DNA of 64,000 bases from Haloarcula amylolytica JCM 13557 (GCF_000336615.1 NZ_AOLW01000018.1:1-64000), one strand, 5' to 3'; positions 1-9,587 are shown, counted from the first letter of the stretch. Notes: a model not told the origin generated them from the sequence alone. Numbers and translations: made by a program.

Positions 1-115
1 CGCGTACACGAAAGGAAGTCCGTGATCGGCATCATCCTTCTTTGTCAACGCCTACGTCACGCTACCACTTCAACGTGCAAAGCTGAGTGATAAAGATATT
101 TGCAGTAACATTTAA
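1..115 (+). other. possible 3' tail of an upstream gene, frame broken
   Basis: No intact reading frame covers this stretch. The first frame gives a hydrophobic run KSVIGIILL (to about position 42). The +1 frame then continues as FVNAYVTLPLQRAKL and ends at a TAA at 113-115. Joined, they would look like a last membrane helix and short tail of a membrane protein, which would need one base fewer near position 40. The window edge prevents any judgement on whether this is a decayed gene, a sequence error or plain intergenic DNA. Confidence 0.2.
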
Positions 116-120
116 ATATA
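111..120 (+). promoter_or_regulatory. TATA box of the TRAP transporter operon
   Basis: TTTAAATATA lies about 38 nt before the ATG at 153. With the usual archaeal spacing of about 26 nt from box centre to transcription start, this predicts a 5' leader of roughly 12 nt. Confidence 0.55.
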
Positions 121-152
121 GATTGGTTGACAGCATAGTTGTAGCTTAGATA

Positions 153-1304
153 ATGTTCAGAAACAATCAGGATGGTTCGATTTCCGAGCGGCGTAGCTTC
201 TTGAAAACGGTCGGTGCCGCTGGCCTCGCATGTCTCGCTGGCTGTAGTGGAGACGGCGGTAACGGCGCTGGTGGTGACGGGAATAGTGGCGGCGACGACA
301 GTGGTGGAGACAGCGGTGGCAGCGACGGCAGTGGCAGCAGTACAAATTGGACAATTGGAACGTCGGGGCCGGAGACGGCGACTCACGCGTCAGGGGTGGC
401 GATGGCACAGCTAATCTCCGAAAAGTCCGACAGCATCAGCATGAGCGCCCAGACAACCGGTGGGACCGCCGCAAATCCTCGGTTGATAGCGCAGGGGGAC
501 ATCGACATCGCCCAGAGCACCGACTGGGCAGTCGCGCGCTCGAACAGCGGGGGAGACCCGTACGGGGAACCGGTCGGGAAGACGATGACGCAGGTGTTAC
601 CGTTCATGACCCTGGAGTACTACCTCGTCAGGCGGACCGGCGACGCACTCGAAGGCATCGAGTCGGTATCAGACATTCCCCAGGACGGGTCGGTCTCGAT
701 GGCGTTCGGTCAGCGCGGCGGGACGAACTACTTCGCGGGCCTCGACGGGTTCCGACTATCCGGCATCGACAACGTCGAGGACAAGTACGACCTCCAGTCG
801 ATGAGTTGGGGAGATCAGGGGGCGCAGTTCGCTGACGGCCGTCTCGATATGATGATGGTCTACGGAGTCAGCCGCGAGGTACTGACCGGGTGGGCGCAGG
901 AGGCCGGCGCACAGGCCGACGTCGCAGTCGTCAACTGGGAGTTCGACGAGTCAGATTTAGCCAACTCCGATCTGCCCTACACGTACATCGAAACGCCGGC
1001 CAGCCTATGGGACGGTCAGGATATTCGAATGGACTCCATTCCCGCAGTCGGTGTCGGCTACGAGACTATCTTCCCGGCCGAGGTATCTGAGGAGTTGGGC
1101 TATGAGTTCGTCCGTACCGTCATGGAGGACATCGACGCGGTCCGTGAGGCGAGTTCAGTGCTCTCGCGCGCCGGTCCGGACTTCGCACAGGAATTCTTAC
1201 TCCCCTCGCCGAACGCACCCGTCCATCCCGGCGCTGAGAAGTATTACAAGGAGCAGGACCTTTGGAAGGACGGACTGACCACACTTGAGGAGTATGAGGG
1301 GTAA
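153..1304 (+). CDS. TAXI family TRAP transporter solute-binding lipoprotein
   Basis: This is the extracellular substrate-binding subunit of a TRAP-type secondary transporter (383 aa). The N-terminus has a twin-arginine signal (ERRSFLK, residues 12-18) and a lipobox LAGC with the acceptor Cys at 31. A Gly/Asp/Ser linker to about residue 65 then leads into an NMT1/TAXI-type periplasmic-binding fold. Tat export followed by lipid anchoring is normal for haloarchaeal binding proteins. It is followed 45 nt downstream by the fused permease, so the two form one uptake system. The substrate cannot be read from sequence; characterised TAXI systems mostly carry organic acids or amino acids such as glutamate. 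Confidence 0.9.
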   Translation: MFRNNQDGSISERRSFLKTVGAAGLACLAGCSGDGGNGAGGDGNSGGDDSGGDSGGSDGSGSSTNWTIGTSGPETATHASGVAMAQLISEKSDSISMSAQTTGGTAANPRLIAQGDIDIAQSTDWAVARSNSGGDPYGEPVGKTMTQVLPFMTLEYYLVRRTGDALEGIESVSDIPQDGSVSMAFGQRGGTNYFAGLDGFRLSGIDNVEDKYDLQSMSWGDQGAQFADGRLDMMMVYGVSREVLTGWAQEAGAQADVAVVNWEFDESDLANSDLPYTYIETPASLWDGQDIRMDSIPAVGVGYETIFPAEVSEELGYEFVRTVMEDIDAVREASSVLSRAGPDFAQEFLLPSPNAPVHPGAEKYYKEQDLWKDGLTTLEEYEG

Positions 1305-1349
1305 CGCGAGCGACCCGTCTCTCGGCCGGCCACCACATCAACGGCAGCC

Positions 1350-3410
1350 ATGACGGGGGAACACACAACCGGGAGCTGGGTCGACCCGTCCCGGGTACGC
1401 ATGGCCAAGTACGGGTTCCTGATAGCCTTGGGAGTCGCCTCGACGGTCTATCACCTCTGGTTCACCCAGCTGTTCCCGTTCGAACAGGACCAACACAAGA
1501 TCGCCCACCTCGGATTCATGCTCGTCGGGGCGGCTGTCCTCGCGTATACCCCCGAACCCGAGACACGCCGGGAGCGGTTCGGAAACTACGCGACGTTACT
1601 CGAGGCCGCTCTCTCGGCTGTCGTCGCCGTCTACCTCTTTACGGCCTTCAACCGCATCGTCTACGAGCAACTCGGGATATACACCGACCTCGACTTGTTC
1701 ATGGGGCTGTTGATCATCCTGCTGTTGTTGGATGTCTGCCGGCGGGTTTACGGTCCGATGCTATCGCTGGTCGGCGTAGCTGGCCTTGTCTATGCGCTGT
1801 ATGGCCCGTATTTCCCGGGTATTTTGAACCACAATGGAGTTCAGGCCGAACGACTGGTGCAGGGTCTGACAGTTGAGTTCGGCAGCGGCGTCTTCGGCGT
1901 CATTGTCGAGGTTTCGGGGACGTTTATTATTATCTTCATGATTCTCGCAGGGCTGTTGGAAGCGTACGGCGCGCTGGAGTATTTCGTCCAGGTCGGAACG
2001 CTGATCGGCAAACGGGTCCGGTCCGGATTGGCGCAGATGACGACGGTCGCGAGCATGGGTATGGGGTCGGTCAACGGCAGCGCGGCCGCCAACGCGGCGA
2101 CGACGGGCGCGTTTACGATCCCGTTGCTCAAGCGTCACGGGCTCGATAGAGATACCGCAGCGGCCTACGAGGCGGTGGCCTCCAGCGGCGGCCAGATTAT
2201 GCCACCGATCATGGGTGCAGCGGCATTCATAATGGCCGAGATCACCGGGACGAGCTACCTGAAAATCATCGTCGTCGGGTTCCTGCCGGCACTCCTGTTC
2301 TACGGAACGGTCGCTATCGGTGTTCATCTGACGACCGTCAAAGAAGGGCTCACGAGCGAGATTGACGAGGAAGAACTGACCGACGTAGAGACGGTCGACA
2401 GGGATCGGAAAAACGCACTCGATAGGATCTTCGGCCGAACGACAACCGCTGTTTCCTTCGGTCAGATATCGGTTCGTAACCTGATCGTCGAGGGGCTCGC
2501 GCTGTGGGTCCCGCTGGCCGTTCTCCTGTACGCACTGGTCGTTCTCCTGTACGATCCGCTGTACGCAGGGTTCCTCTCGATAATGTCCGCGTTCCCGGCC
2601 GCGTTCGTCCAGGGGATCTTTTTTCGCGATGGCTACGGAATCCGCGACTTCCTCGTGGACACTATGGACGGCCTGGGCCGCGGGATGGAAAACGCAGCCC
2701 CGATCGCGGTGTCGCTGGGCGTGATGAACATCTTCGTCGGTGTGTTGAACCTCACCGGGTTCACGCAGGTGTTCGCCTCCAGCCTCGTTGAACTCTCGGG
2801 AGGCGTGCTCGCGCTGTTGCTCATGTTCGCGATGATCGCGGCGCTTCTCTTTGGTCTCGGGATGCCGACCGTCGCGGCCTACATCACGGCCGTGCTGCTG
2901 ATCGCACCGGCACTGACCGAGGCCGGTGTCGACCTGCTCGCCGCGCACTTCTTCGTGTTCTACTTCGCGATTCTCTCGGCGCTGACGCCGCCGGTTGCCA
3001 TCGCCTGCCTCGTCACAGCCAGGGTCGCAGGCGGGAATTTCTGGCGGACCGCCGGAAAGTCGCTCGTGCTCGGGGCACCGCTGTTTGTTCTTCCGTACAT
3101 CTTCGTCGTCAACGATAGCCTGTTGTTCTGGTCAGTTCCGGCGACACCGATTACGTTCGTCGTCGTGGGAATCGGTCTCGTCGCTACCGCGACAGCGATG
3201 GTCAACTATTTCTCTGGCCAACTTCGAATCCCGAATCGCGCTGGATTACTGGTGGCTGCGGCAGCAGCGATGTTCGCTCCGCTGGTGCCGATGACCGTTG
3301 CCGTCCAGACCGTTGCAACACTCTCTATCCTAGCATTGCTGTACATAGCGGTGAAATACGACTCCGGAGCGGAAACCGGACAGTCCGAGCAGGCCTCAAT
3401 CGACGACTGA
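1350..3410 (+). CDS. TRAP transporter fused permease (4TM/12TM)
   Basis: This 686-aa polytopic membrane protein fuses the small (DctQ-like) and large (DctM-like) TRAP permease subunits, the usual form for TAXI systems. Roughly 16-18 hydrophobic segments are visible. The DctM signature region is clear: GMGSVNGSAAANAATTGAF at about 235-255, GGQIMPPIMG near 280 and GLGMPTVAAYI near 505. A charged cytoplasmic loop (EIDEEELTDVETVDRDRK) follows at about 335-355. It is the partner of the binding lipoprotein just upstream and presumably co-transcribed. The 3' end converges on the receiver-PAS-GAF gene with a 55-nt gap. Confidence 0.92.
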   Translation: MTGEHTTGSWVDPSRVRMAKYGFLIALGVASTVYHLWFTQLFPFEQDQHKIAHLGFMLVGAAVLAYTPEPETRRERFGNYATLLEAALSAVVAVYLFTAFNRIVYEQLGIYTDLDLFMGLLIILLLLDVCRRVYGPMLSLVGVAGLVYALYGPYFPGILNHNGVQAERLVQGLTVEFGSGVFGVIVEVSGTFIIIFMILAGLLEAYGALEYFVQVGTLIGKRVRSGLAQMTTVASMGMGSVNGSAAANAATTGAFTIPLLKRHGLDRDTAAAYEAVASSGGQIMPPIMGAAAFIMAEITGTSYLKIIVVGFLPALLFYGTVAIGVHLTTVKEGLTSEIDEEELTDVETVDRDRKNALDRIFGRTTTAVSFGQISVRNLIVEGLALWVPLAVLLYALVVLLYDPLYAGFLSIMSAFPAAFVQGIFFRDGYGIRDFLVDTMDGLGRGMENAAPIAVSLGVMNIFVGVLNLTGFTQVFASSLVELSGGVLALLLMFAMIAALLFGLGMPTVAAYITAVLLIAPALTEAGVDLLAAHFFVFYFAILSALTPPVAIACLVTARVAGGNFWRTAGKSLVLGAPLFVLPYIFVVNDSLLFWSVPATPITFVVVGIGLVATATAMVNYFSGQLRIPNRAGLLVAAAAAMFAPLVPMTVAVQTVATLSILALLYIAVKYDSGAETGQSEQASIDD

Positions 3411-3465
3411 CCTACCCGGCATATCGGGTCTTCCGCTAGGCCCGACACAGTATCAGTCCCAGATG

Positions 3466-5115
3466 TCAGGGCTTTAGCGGCCACTGGATCTGTCCGTCGC
3501 GTCGGCTCAGTTCGTACTTGAGCCAGCGAGTGAGTAGTTCGACGAAGGCCTGTTCGTCCTGTCTGAACTGGCCCGACCGGGAGTCACGAGCAACGAAACA
3601 GACCGTCCCGAACAGTTCACCGTCGACTTCGATTTTCGCACCGAGGTAACAGCCGATACCGTACCGCTGGTATGCGGGGTCGTCACCCAGACCCTGCTGC
3701 TCGGCGTTGTAGACCGAGAGCAGACCGTCGGATTCGACAGTCCGTCGGCAGTAGGTCTCGGAAAGCGATGTGATGTCGCCGGGGGCAGTGAGAGACGGTT
3801 CGCCGCTGGTAGCGATGATTTCATGCGTTCCTGCCTTGGGATCGATTGCGACGAGATGGCCCTGATCGACGGCAAGATACTCGACACCGAGTTCCAGTAC
3901 GTCGACTAACCGCTGTTCGAACCGTCGGTCTGTATCGTTCGTGACCTCGTAGAGTTTCTCTCGGTAGCGTTCGGCCGTCGCCTGTAGCCGCTCCCGTTCG
4001 ATCTCCTCCGTGATGTCCTTGACCACTTTCGCAAAGCCACGGGAGTCGCCGTTTTCCCGGAGTTCAGTGATGGTCACATCTGCCCAGAACGTGCTCCCGT
4101 CTTTCCGAACCCGGAGCCCGCGGTCGGTGGCCTTGCCGCAGTCCCCGGCTTCTCGCAGCAGTTGCTCGGGAATGCCGTCGGCCACCTGTTTCTCTGTGTG
4201 AAACGTCGAGAAATGCTCACCGAGGATATCAGATTCCTCGTACTGCGTGATCTGTTTCGCACCGGCGTTCCACGACTGGATGAGGCCGTCGGGGCCGAGC
4301 AGAAACAGCGCATAATTCTCGACCGCATCGACGAGTAGCCGGAACCGCTCGCGCTCGTGTCGCAGTTGCTTGTCGAGTTCTTCGCGGTCAGTTCGGTCAC
4401 GGACCACGCAGACGGAGCCGTCATTTTCGATACTCGCGACGGTGTGTTCGCCGATGAACTGTGTCCCGTCGGCGCGTTCGAGCAGTGTCTCACCCGTCCA
4501 CGTCCCGTTCTCGTTGACAGCCGGGAGGATTTCATCATCGACCGTTTTGAGGCTCTCTGCCGAGTGGATTTTCTGCCAGTGTTCGCCCAGAAGCTCGTCG
4601 CGCTCGTAGCCGAACGTGGCCGCGTAGGCGTCGTTCAAATAGGTGAACCGACCCTCGTCGTCGAGGGTGCTGATGCCGTCCCAGGCCGCGTTCATTGCGC
4701 GGTGACCACGCGTGACTTGCAGTTCGTCTCTGCGGGCTTCGACCGCGTTTTGCACCCTGTTCGCTAGCACCGTGTACTGGGACGTTCCCGGTTCCTTCTG
4801 GATATAGTCCGTGACTCCTGCGGAGATTGCTTCGGCCGCGATCTCTTCGCTGCCCTTCCCAGTGTAGAGGATGAACGGAAGCTTCGGTGCGTCCTCGCGA
4901 ATCCGTTCGAGGAACTCCAGCCCGTTCATGCCAGGCATATCGTAGTCGCTGATAATACAGTCATACGTGTCCTGCGGGCGGTCCGTAATGACCTCGTCGG
5001 CCCGCATCGCGGTGTCGACGCTGAATGAATCCATGGCCCGCTCGAGATATACCGCAGTTAGATCGGCAAAGTCCGGTTCGTCATCGATATGTAAGACGCG
5101 CACTGAACCAACCAT
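3466..5115 (-). CDS. response regulator with PAS-PAS-GAF output
   Basis: This 549-aa soluble signalling protein has an N-terminal receiver (about 1-120) with the acidic pair D11/D12, phospho-acceptor D57 in IISDYDMPG, T85 and K107. Two PAS domains follow at about 130-250 and 260-370 (the second has ALFLLGPDGLIQSWN). A coiled linker then leads to a GAF domain at about 385-540. No HisKA or HATPase is present, so it should receive a phosphoryl group and not make one. Such orphan haloarchaeal proteins probably connect a kinase elsewhere to a protein-protein output; the partner is unknown. A TATA-like CTTATTAG (reverse complement of 5140-5147) lies 28 nt before the ATG, predicting a leaderless mRNA. 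Confidence 0.85.
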   Translation of the reverse strand: MVGSVRVLHIDDEPDFADLTAVYLERAMDSFSVDTAMRADEVITDRPQDTYDCIISDYDMPGMNGLEFLERIREDAPKLPFILYTGKGSEEIAAEAISAGVTDYIQKEPGTSQYTVLANRVQNAVEARRDELQVTRGHRAMNAAWDGISTLDDEGRFTYLNDAYAATFGYERDELLGEHWQKIHSAESLKTVDDEILPAVNENGTWTGETLLERADGTQFIGEHTVASIENDGSVCVVRDRTDREELDKQLRHERERFRLLVDAVENYALFLLGPDGLIQSWNAGAKQITQYEESDILGEHFSTFHTEKQVADGIPEQLLREAGDCGKATDRGLRVRKDGSTFWADVTITELRENGDSRGFAKVVKDITEEIERERLQATAERYREKLYEVTNDTDRRFEQRLVDVLELGVEYLAVDQGHLVAIDPKAGTHEIIATSGEPSLTAPGDITSLSETYCRRTVESDGLLSVYNAEQQGLGDDPAYQRYGIGCYLGAKIEVDGELFGTVCFVARDSRSGQFRQDEQAFVELLTRWLKYELSRRDGQIQWPLKP

Positions 5116-5380
5116 CTGTTTGAATGTTGTGCAAAAACGCTAATAAGACGTTTGTCATTTCAAAGTAATATAACCGATTTAGGTTCTGCTACTGGGTAAA
5201 AAGGCGAGGTACGTGGTAAAGTGGTCGTTCGTATATAGCGCCACTGTAAGCCCCCGTTTGAACTGTTTTAGGTTTCACACGATCATCAAGAATACCAGCT
5301 CCCTTGCGTGTGCAAGCCAGGCAACTAATCACATGATTTACAAACGTGCTATAGTACGGGCCTGCTGGGGCAGGGGCCGG
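5116..5380. other. intergenic, AT-rich, no gene seen
   Basis: This 265-nt stretch lies between the start of the receiver protein gene and the end of the CPBP protease gene. It holds the promoter of the former near 5140. No convincing coding frame, tRNA or repeat is visible. The run near 5300-5325 (cttgcgtgtgcaag) can form a short hairpin. Confidence 0.4.
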
Positions 5381-6253
5381 TCAGAACCCGCTGTTACTGA
5401 GGACGCCCGCGGCGGACGAGAGTTCACCACTGAATTTCACGGTGACGTAGAGGCCAGTAAACAGCGTGGCGTTGTACGCGCCGTGGATGAGTGACGGAAC
5501 GACGATGTTGTCCGTGTACTCGTAGGTTGCACCGAGGATGAGCGACGGAATGAGGAGGGCACACACCCCGACAAGTTTGCCCGTGACCGACCCGCCGCTG
5601 AGGGCGGGGTAATGAATGCCGGCGAAGATGACGCTCGCGATGGCGACGCCCGAAATCGGGCCAAAGTAGTCCCGAATGCGGCCCTGGACGACCCCACGGA
5701 ACAGCAGTTCCTCGCCAGGGCCGATGAGGAGGAACGAGGCGGGAATCAACAGGAGGAGGACATCGGGGTTCTCCATGCCGATCTCCGCGGCCTGATTGGT
5801 TGCCGTTTCGATTCCGAACATCGAGACGAGCGTCGTGATGATGACGGCTACTACCACGAGTCCGACCATCGCGCTGGCGTAGCCCAGCACGACGATGGCG
5901 GCCTCGCGGAAACTCGGTACAGAAACACCGATAGTGAACGTCCCGGTGTCTGGCGGATACGAGATGAGTTCGCGGAGCTTCGACCTGATTACCGGCCTGA
6001 GCTTGATGTATGCGTACGCAATAGCCGGGAAGGCGATGCCCTGAATCGTTACCAGTCCAAGGACCAGCCTCTGTACTTGCGTTATCTGAACACCTGTGCC
6101 GAGTGACAGCGAAAAAGCGATGGTGAGGAGCAGGACCGAGCCGAACACAAGTCCTGTCCCACCCAGCCAGAGCGCCGACAAAAGCGTAAACCCGTACTGG
6201 AAGGCCTTCAGGGCCATTTGAAAGACTGGATCTTCCCGGGAATCCGTTGCCAT
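5381..6253 (-). CDS. CPBP family intramembrane glutamic protease
   Basis: This 290-aa membrane protein with about eight hydrophobic segments carries the CPBP (Rce1/Abi-type) motifs: GPGEELLFRG near residue 178 (EExxxR) and the later FAGIHYPAL, whose His belongs to the catalytic set. The family cleaves peptides within the membrane; characterised members process prenylated proteins or bacteriocin-related peptides, but the substrate here is unknown. The ATG at 6253 gives a short soluble N-terminus before the first helix. It is a monocistronic minus-strand gene between the DUF1684 gene and a signalling gene, and the context gives no functional hint. Confidence 0.85.
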   Translation of the reverse strand: MATDSREDPVFQMALKAFQYGFTLLSALWLGGTGLVFGSVLLLTIAFSLSLGTGVQITQVQRLVLGLVTIQGIAFPAIAYAYIKLRPVIRSKLRELISYPPDTGTFTIGVSVPSFREAAIVVLGYASAMVGLVVVAVIITTLVSMFGIETATNQAAEIGMENPDVLLLLIPASFLLIGPGEELLFRGVVQGRIRDYFGPISGVAIASVIFAGIHYPALSGGSVTGKLVGVCALLIPSLILGATYEYTDNIVVPSLIHGAYNATLFTGLYVTVKFSGELSSAAGVLSNSGF

Positions 6254-6325
6254 ACACTGCTTTGGTCGTGGCGATGTGTAAACAATTCGTTTGGTGTTGG
6301 TGTCGTGACTGCCGGCAGAGACGCC

Positions 6326-6874
6326 TCAGTCGATCCGCTCCCCGGCCGTCACCGCAGTGTCGAGCCAGTTCGACTCCGGCGGGAGCGGACAGGAGAAGGT
6401 GTCGCTATAGGCACAGAACGGCGAGTACGCGAGGTTGAAATCCAGCGTAATCTCGTCGCCGTCGCTCAGGTCGCGGTCGGGTTCCAGTTCCATGTATCGG
6501 CCGCCGTCGTAGCTCTGCTGTCCGGTGGTCTTGTCCCGGAACGGAACAAAGAGCGTCCGGGACTCGTCGGCGGCCTGCCGGAACGCGTGGAGTTCGCGGG
6601 ACTCGCCGTCGAGGTCGAACGACAGCGTCGCGACGTGGAGATAGCGCACCGTTCGGTCGTCGCTCGTCTCCAGATCGACTGACTCCGGCGTCTCGTGGAC
6701 CGTAACCGTCGCCTCGACCCGATAGTCGTGGTCCGGGTCGAAGTAGCTGAGTCCGTCGAAGTCGTCGCGGTCTTCCGGCGGAATCGGGGATTGGCGGTGC
6801 TCCGCGAAGAACCGGTCTTTCTCGTCCCGATTCGCTTGCAACTGTGTCTCCCAGTCTTTGGTGTCTTCGTCCAT
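6326..6874 (-). CDS. DUF1684 domain protein
   Basis: This 182-aa cytoplasmic protein has the DUF1684 C-terminal signature CAYSDTFSCPLPPESNWL, including the two conserved Cys and the NPYC/CAY-type motif. No biochemical function is established. The open frame extends upstream to 6991, but the extra 39 residues are basic and unlike the acidic body, so the ATG at 6874 (MDEDTKDWETQL) is chosen. It is divergent from the J-domain gene, sharing a 127-nt promoter region. Confidence 0.82.
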   Translation of the reverse strand: MDEDTKDWETQLQANRDEKDRFFAEHRQSPIPPEDRDDFDGLSYFDPDHDYRVEATVTVHETPESVDLETSDDRTVRYLHVATLSFDLDGESRELHAFRQAADESRTLFVPFRDKTTGQQSYDGGRYMELEPDRDLSDGDEITLDFNLAYSPFCAYSDTFSCPLPPESNWLDTAVTAGERID

Positions 6875-7001
6875 ACAGAGACGGTGGCGGCCACGCAGTT
6901 TCAGTCCGGCGACTCGGCGACAGACGAGCGATATCGCAGCGTGAGGGAGTGGGTACCTTATTATACGCCTAGTCCAACTGGATAAATACACAGGGGTGTG
7001 T

Positions 7002-7661
7002 ATGGAAGCGACGTTCTACGGTATTCTGGGGGTGGACCCAGATGCCACCGAGGAGACGATAGTCCGCGCCTACCGGGAACAGACGAAAGCGCATCACCCG
7101 GACGTGAGTGACGACCCCGCCGCGGGAGAACGGTTCAAGCGACTCACGCAGGCGAAGAACGTGCTCACGGACGAGGCCGAGCGGGAGCGATACGACCGGC
7201 TCGGTCACGACGCATACGTCAACAGGCACGTCGACAGCGGCGCGGACGGCGGAACAGCCACGGGCGGTGTCAGTGACATCGCACAGCAGTACGTCGACCA
7301 GCGGGCCGACACAGGGACGACGGGCGGGGCAACGGCGAAAGCGACACAGCGGCCCACCCAGACTCGTGGCGGAAGCACGGGCTACGGGACTGCCGCAGAG
7401 TACTACAAGCCCGGCCAGCGAGTCCGGCCGACACAGTCGTCGGGAGTCGAGACGCTGCTCGGTTCACTCCGCCGTGTCGGACCGTGGCTGTTCGTCCATC
7501 TGGCACTACTGGTCTGTACTATCATTGCCGCTGTACTGCTCGCAGTCGGTGGCCTCACCGGGGACCTCTCGCCGGTTGTCGCCGGCGTCATGGCCGTCTC
7601 GATGGTGACGATATCGCTGGTCGTCTCAACGACCCACATGCTCACACACATTTCAGGCTGA
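7002..7661 (+). CDS. J-domain (DnaJ-like) membrane protein
   Basis: This 219-aa protein has a complete J domain at residues 1-66, with HPD at 32-34, the tripeptide that activates Hsp70 ATPase. A Gly/Thr/Gln linker follows, then two hydrophobic helices near the C-terminus (about 150-210). It lacks the zinc-finger and CTD of true DnaJ, so it is a class C J-protein, probably recruiting DnaK to the membrane. A GTG lies two codons upstream, but ATG 7002 is the natural start. TATA-like CTTATTATAC at 6957-6966 predicts a short leader. Confidence 0.85.
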   Translation: MEATFYGILGVDPDATEETIVRAYREQTKAHHPDVSDDPAAGERFKRLTQAKNVLTDEAERERYDRLGHDAYVNRHVDSGADGGTATGGVSDIAQQYVDQRADTGTTGGATAKATQRPTQTRGGSTGYGTAAEYYKPGQRVRPTQSSGVETLLGSLRRVGPWLFVHLALLVCTIIAAVLLAVGGLTGDLSPVVAGVMAVSMVTISLVVSTTHMLTHISG

Positions 7662-7746
7662 CCGAGGAGGTGTGGTTCGAGCGATGGTAGTTTCGGATCG
7701 CCGTTTCGGATCGTCGCGAGGCGAGCGACTTGCAGAACAGCCACAC

Positions 7747-8601
7747 TCACGCTAGCGGTCGGAACCAGACAGCAGTGACGAGGACGGCCAACAGGAGATA
7801 CGACCCGCGAATTAGCAGCATCGTTGCGGTTTCGGGATCGCCTCGCTGGGCGATAGCCGCAACCGTCCCGAAGACGAGCGCAGCCGCCGCGGCGCTCGGC
7901 GGAACCCCGGGCAATGCCACGGACAGCCCGACAATTCCGAGGAGGCCCGCGCCGAACAGGCCGAACGCGAGCCGCCGAGCGCGTTGGTGGCCCAGGACGA
8001 CGGCGACGGTCCGTTTCTGTATCGACCGGTCGTAGTCGTAGTCCTGCTCGTCGTCGATGATCTTGATGCCGGTCAGCAGCAGGAGGAACACGGCCGCGAG
8101 ACCGAGTGCTCGCGGTGTCAGCGTCGTTACCTGAGCGTAGTAGCCGCCTAGCAACGCCAGCGCGATGCCCGACGGATAGCCCATCGTCGCGCCGACGGGG
8201 TTCATATCCAACTGCGGCGCGTGGGTGTAGCCGATGACCCAGGTCGGAAGCGTCAGCAGCGCTGCGCCGGCACCGACCAGCAGCCAGATGGCCGCCGTAC
8301 AGAGCGCGAAGCCGACGCCGGCACCGACCAGCGCCATGCGACAGCCCGAAGCAGTGAGCGGATGGTCGTCGTCCTCGCCGCGGACGTGGAAATCGACGTA
8401 GCCGTCCTTGACGTGAGCCGTATAGACGGCGAAGAACATCGCACCCGCGTGGAGCGCTGCTACCGGTGGCCAGAATCCGCCGGAGAGCAACCCCCCGAAC
8501 AGCGAGGTCGCAAGCGGTGGCAGCATGAACACCGGGTGAACCTGCGAGGCCAGGGCACTCACGGTCGCGAACGGACCGCTCTCGTGTCGGGCGACTGCCA
8601 T
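7747..8601 (-). CDS. UbiA family prenyltransferase
   Basis: This 284-aa membrane protein has eight to nine predicted helices and two UbiA Asp-rich motifs: KDGYVD (D66/D70) in the first loop and KIIDDEQDYDYD near 178-190. These bind Mg2+ and the prenyl diphosphate. Haloarchaea use such enzymes for archaeol, menaquinone, heme and carotenoid synthesis. This is a different paralogue from the carotenoid elongase at 31702, and its acceptor cannot be assigned. It converges on the J-domain gene. Confidence 0.82.
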   Translation of the reverse strand: MAVARHESGPFATVSALASQVHPVFMLPPLATSLFGGLLSGGFWPPVAALHAGAMFFAVYTAHVKDGYVDFHVRGEDDDHPLTASGCRMALVGAGVGFALCTAAIWLLVGAGAALLTLPTWVIGYTHAPQLDMNPVGATMGYPSGIALALLGGYYAQVTTLTPRALGLAAVFLLLLTGIKIIDDEQDYDYDRSIQKRTVAVVLGHQRARRLAFGLFGAGLLGIVGLSVALPGVPPSAAAAALVFGTVAAIAQRGDPETATMLLIRGSYLLLAVLVTAVWFRPLA

Positions 8602-8653
8602 ACGAACTCAAGGCACGGCTGTGGGAAAAATCCCCATCCGCGTTGTTTCGGTA

Positions 8654-9025
8654 CTACCGCCAGTTCGACCGGTCCAGCACGAACCCCGAGATGTGCGAGG
8701 CCAGTTCTCTGGCGGCCTGTTCCGTGTCCGCGTGGAGTTCGCCGGACACCGGGCCGGCCTCGCCGCCGACGCCCTCAGTCTCCGATATCGGGTCCGTGGT
8801 CGTCGGATACGGTCGACGGGACCGGACACGGTCACGAAGCGCCTGCACGGTGGTGTCCGAGAGTTCGTAGGACAGGTGCTGGAGGTCGTACCGGACGATG
8901 AACCCCCGCGTCGCGTCCCTGACGGCGAGGACTGGCTGTCCCCGGTCCCGGCACCGCTCCCAGATCTCGCGCTGGTGTTCCCGCGTGGCGTACACCGGCA
9001 CGTTCGACGGTGCGAGGTGTTCCAT
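8654..9025 (-). CDS. uncharacterised haloarchaeal protein, 123 aa
   Basis: I do not recognise the family. The protein is soluble and acidic, with no Cys motif or membrane segment. It begins MEHLAPSNVPVYATREHQRE and has a short segment GQPVLAVRDATRGFIVRYDL that looks like a beta-rich core, then a Thr/Pro/Glu-rich patch and an amphipathic C-terminus. It ends 52 nt before the UbiA gene on the same strand, so co-transcription is possible. The overlapping alternative frames here have skewed Arg/Ser composition and were not preferred. Confidence 0.6.
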   Translation of the reverse strand: MEHLAPSNVPVYATREHQREIWERCRDRGQPVLAVRDATRGFIVRYDLQHLSYELSDTTVQALRDRVRSRRPYPTTTDPISETEGVGGEAGPVSGELHADTEQAARELASHISGFVLDRSNWR

Positions 9026-9191
9026 TGCCCGTTCATACGGGCTGGAGGTGTATTATCTTTCGGCAGTGCCCGACTAGCCGGTCTACCCGCGGTAGCCCGG
9101 TGCCACGCTGGTGAGTCACTGCGTTTCGCGCCCGCAGGCAGAAATGCCACCAGGAAATGTTTAGGGGAAGGGCTGTGTCCACAGGAGTGCT

Positions 9192-9587
9192 ATGGCAGAT
9201 ATCGAAGTCGAGAGCACATGCGAGGAAGGATACACAGTAGAGAGCATCATCAACGGCGAATGGGAGCTCATCGTCGACGCGCTGAGCGAGAACGGACCGT
9301 CGCCGAACGAGGTGCTTGCCGCCGACTACGCCTCTTGTTACATCCCGGCGCTGCGCGTCGCCGCAGACAAGTACGGCCACGAGGACATCGGCAGCGTCGA
9401 CGTCGAAGTCGCGGCGGGTCTCGACGAGGACGACGACCTGGAGTACATCGACTTCCACGTCGAAGTCGAGGAATCGCTTGCCGACGAAGAGCAGGACATC
9501 GTCGAACTCGCCGAGGACATCTGTCACGTCCACTCGGCGCTGCAGGACGATCTGCACGCCGAAATCACCATCGAGTCCGGCGTCTGA
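9192..9587 (+). CDS. OsmC family protein
   Basis: This 131-aa OsmC/Ohr-like protein has both redox cysteines: C49 in DYASCYIPALR and C111 in AEDICHVHSAL. The family reduces organic and lipid hydroperoxides with these two Cys and acts as a dimer in the cytoplasm. The sequence is very acidic. A TATA-like TGTTTAGGG at 9158-9166 places the transcription start within a few nt of the ATG, so the mRNA is probably leaderless. It is a stand-alone gene. Confidence 0.85.
   Translation: MADIEVESTCEEGYTVESIINGEWELIVDALSENGPSPNEVLAADYASCYIPALRVAADKYGHEDIGSVDVEVAAGLDEDDDLEYIDFHVEVEESLADEEQDIVELAEDICHVHSALQDDLHAEITIESGV

Noticed and set aside
5290..5330. hairpin near cttgcgtgtgcaag as a structured RNA
   Set aside because: Only a short stem, no conserved context and no T-run in a useful place.
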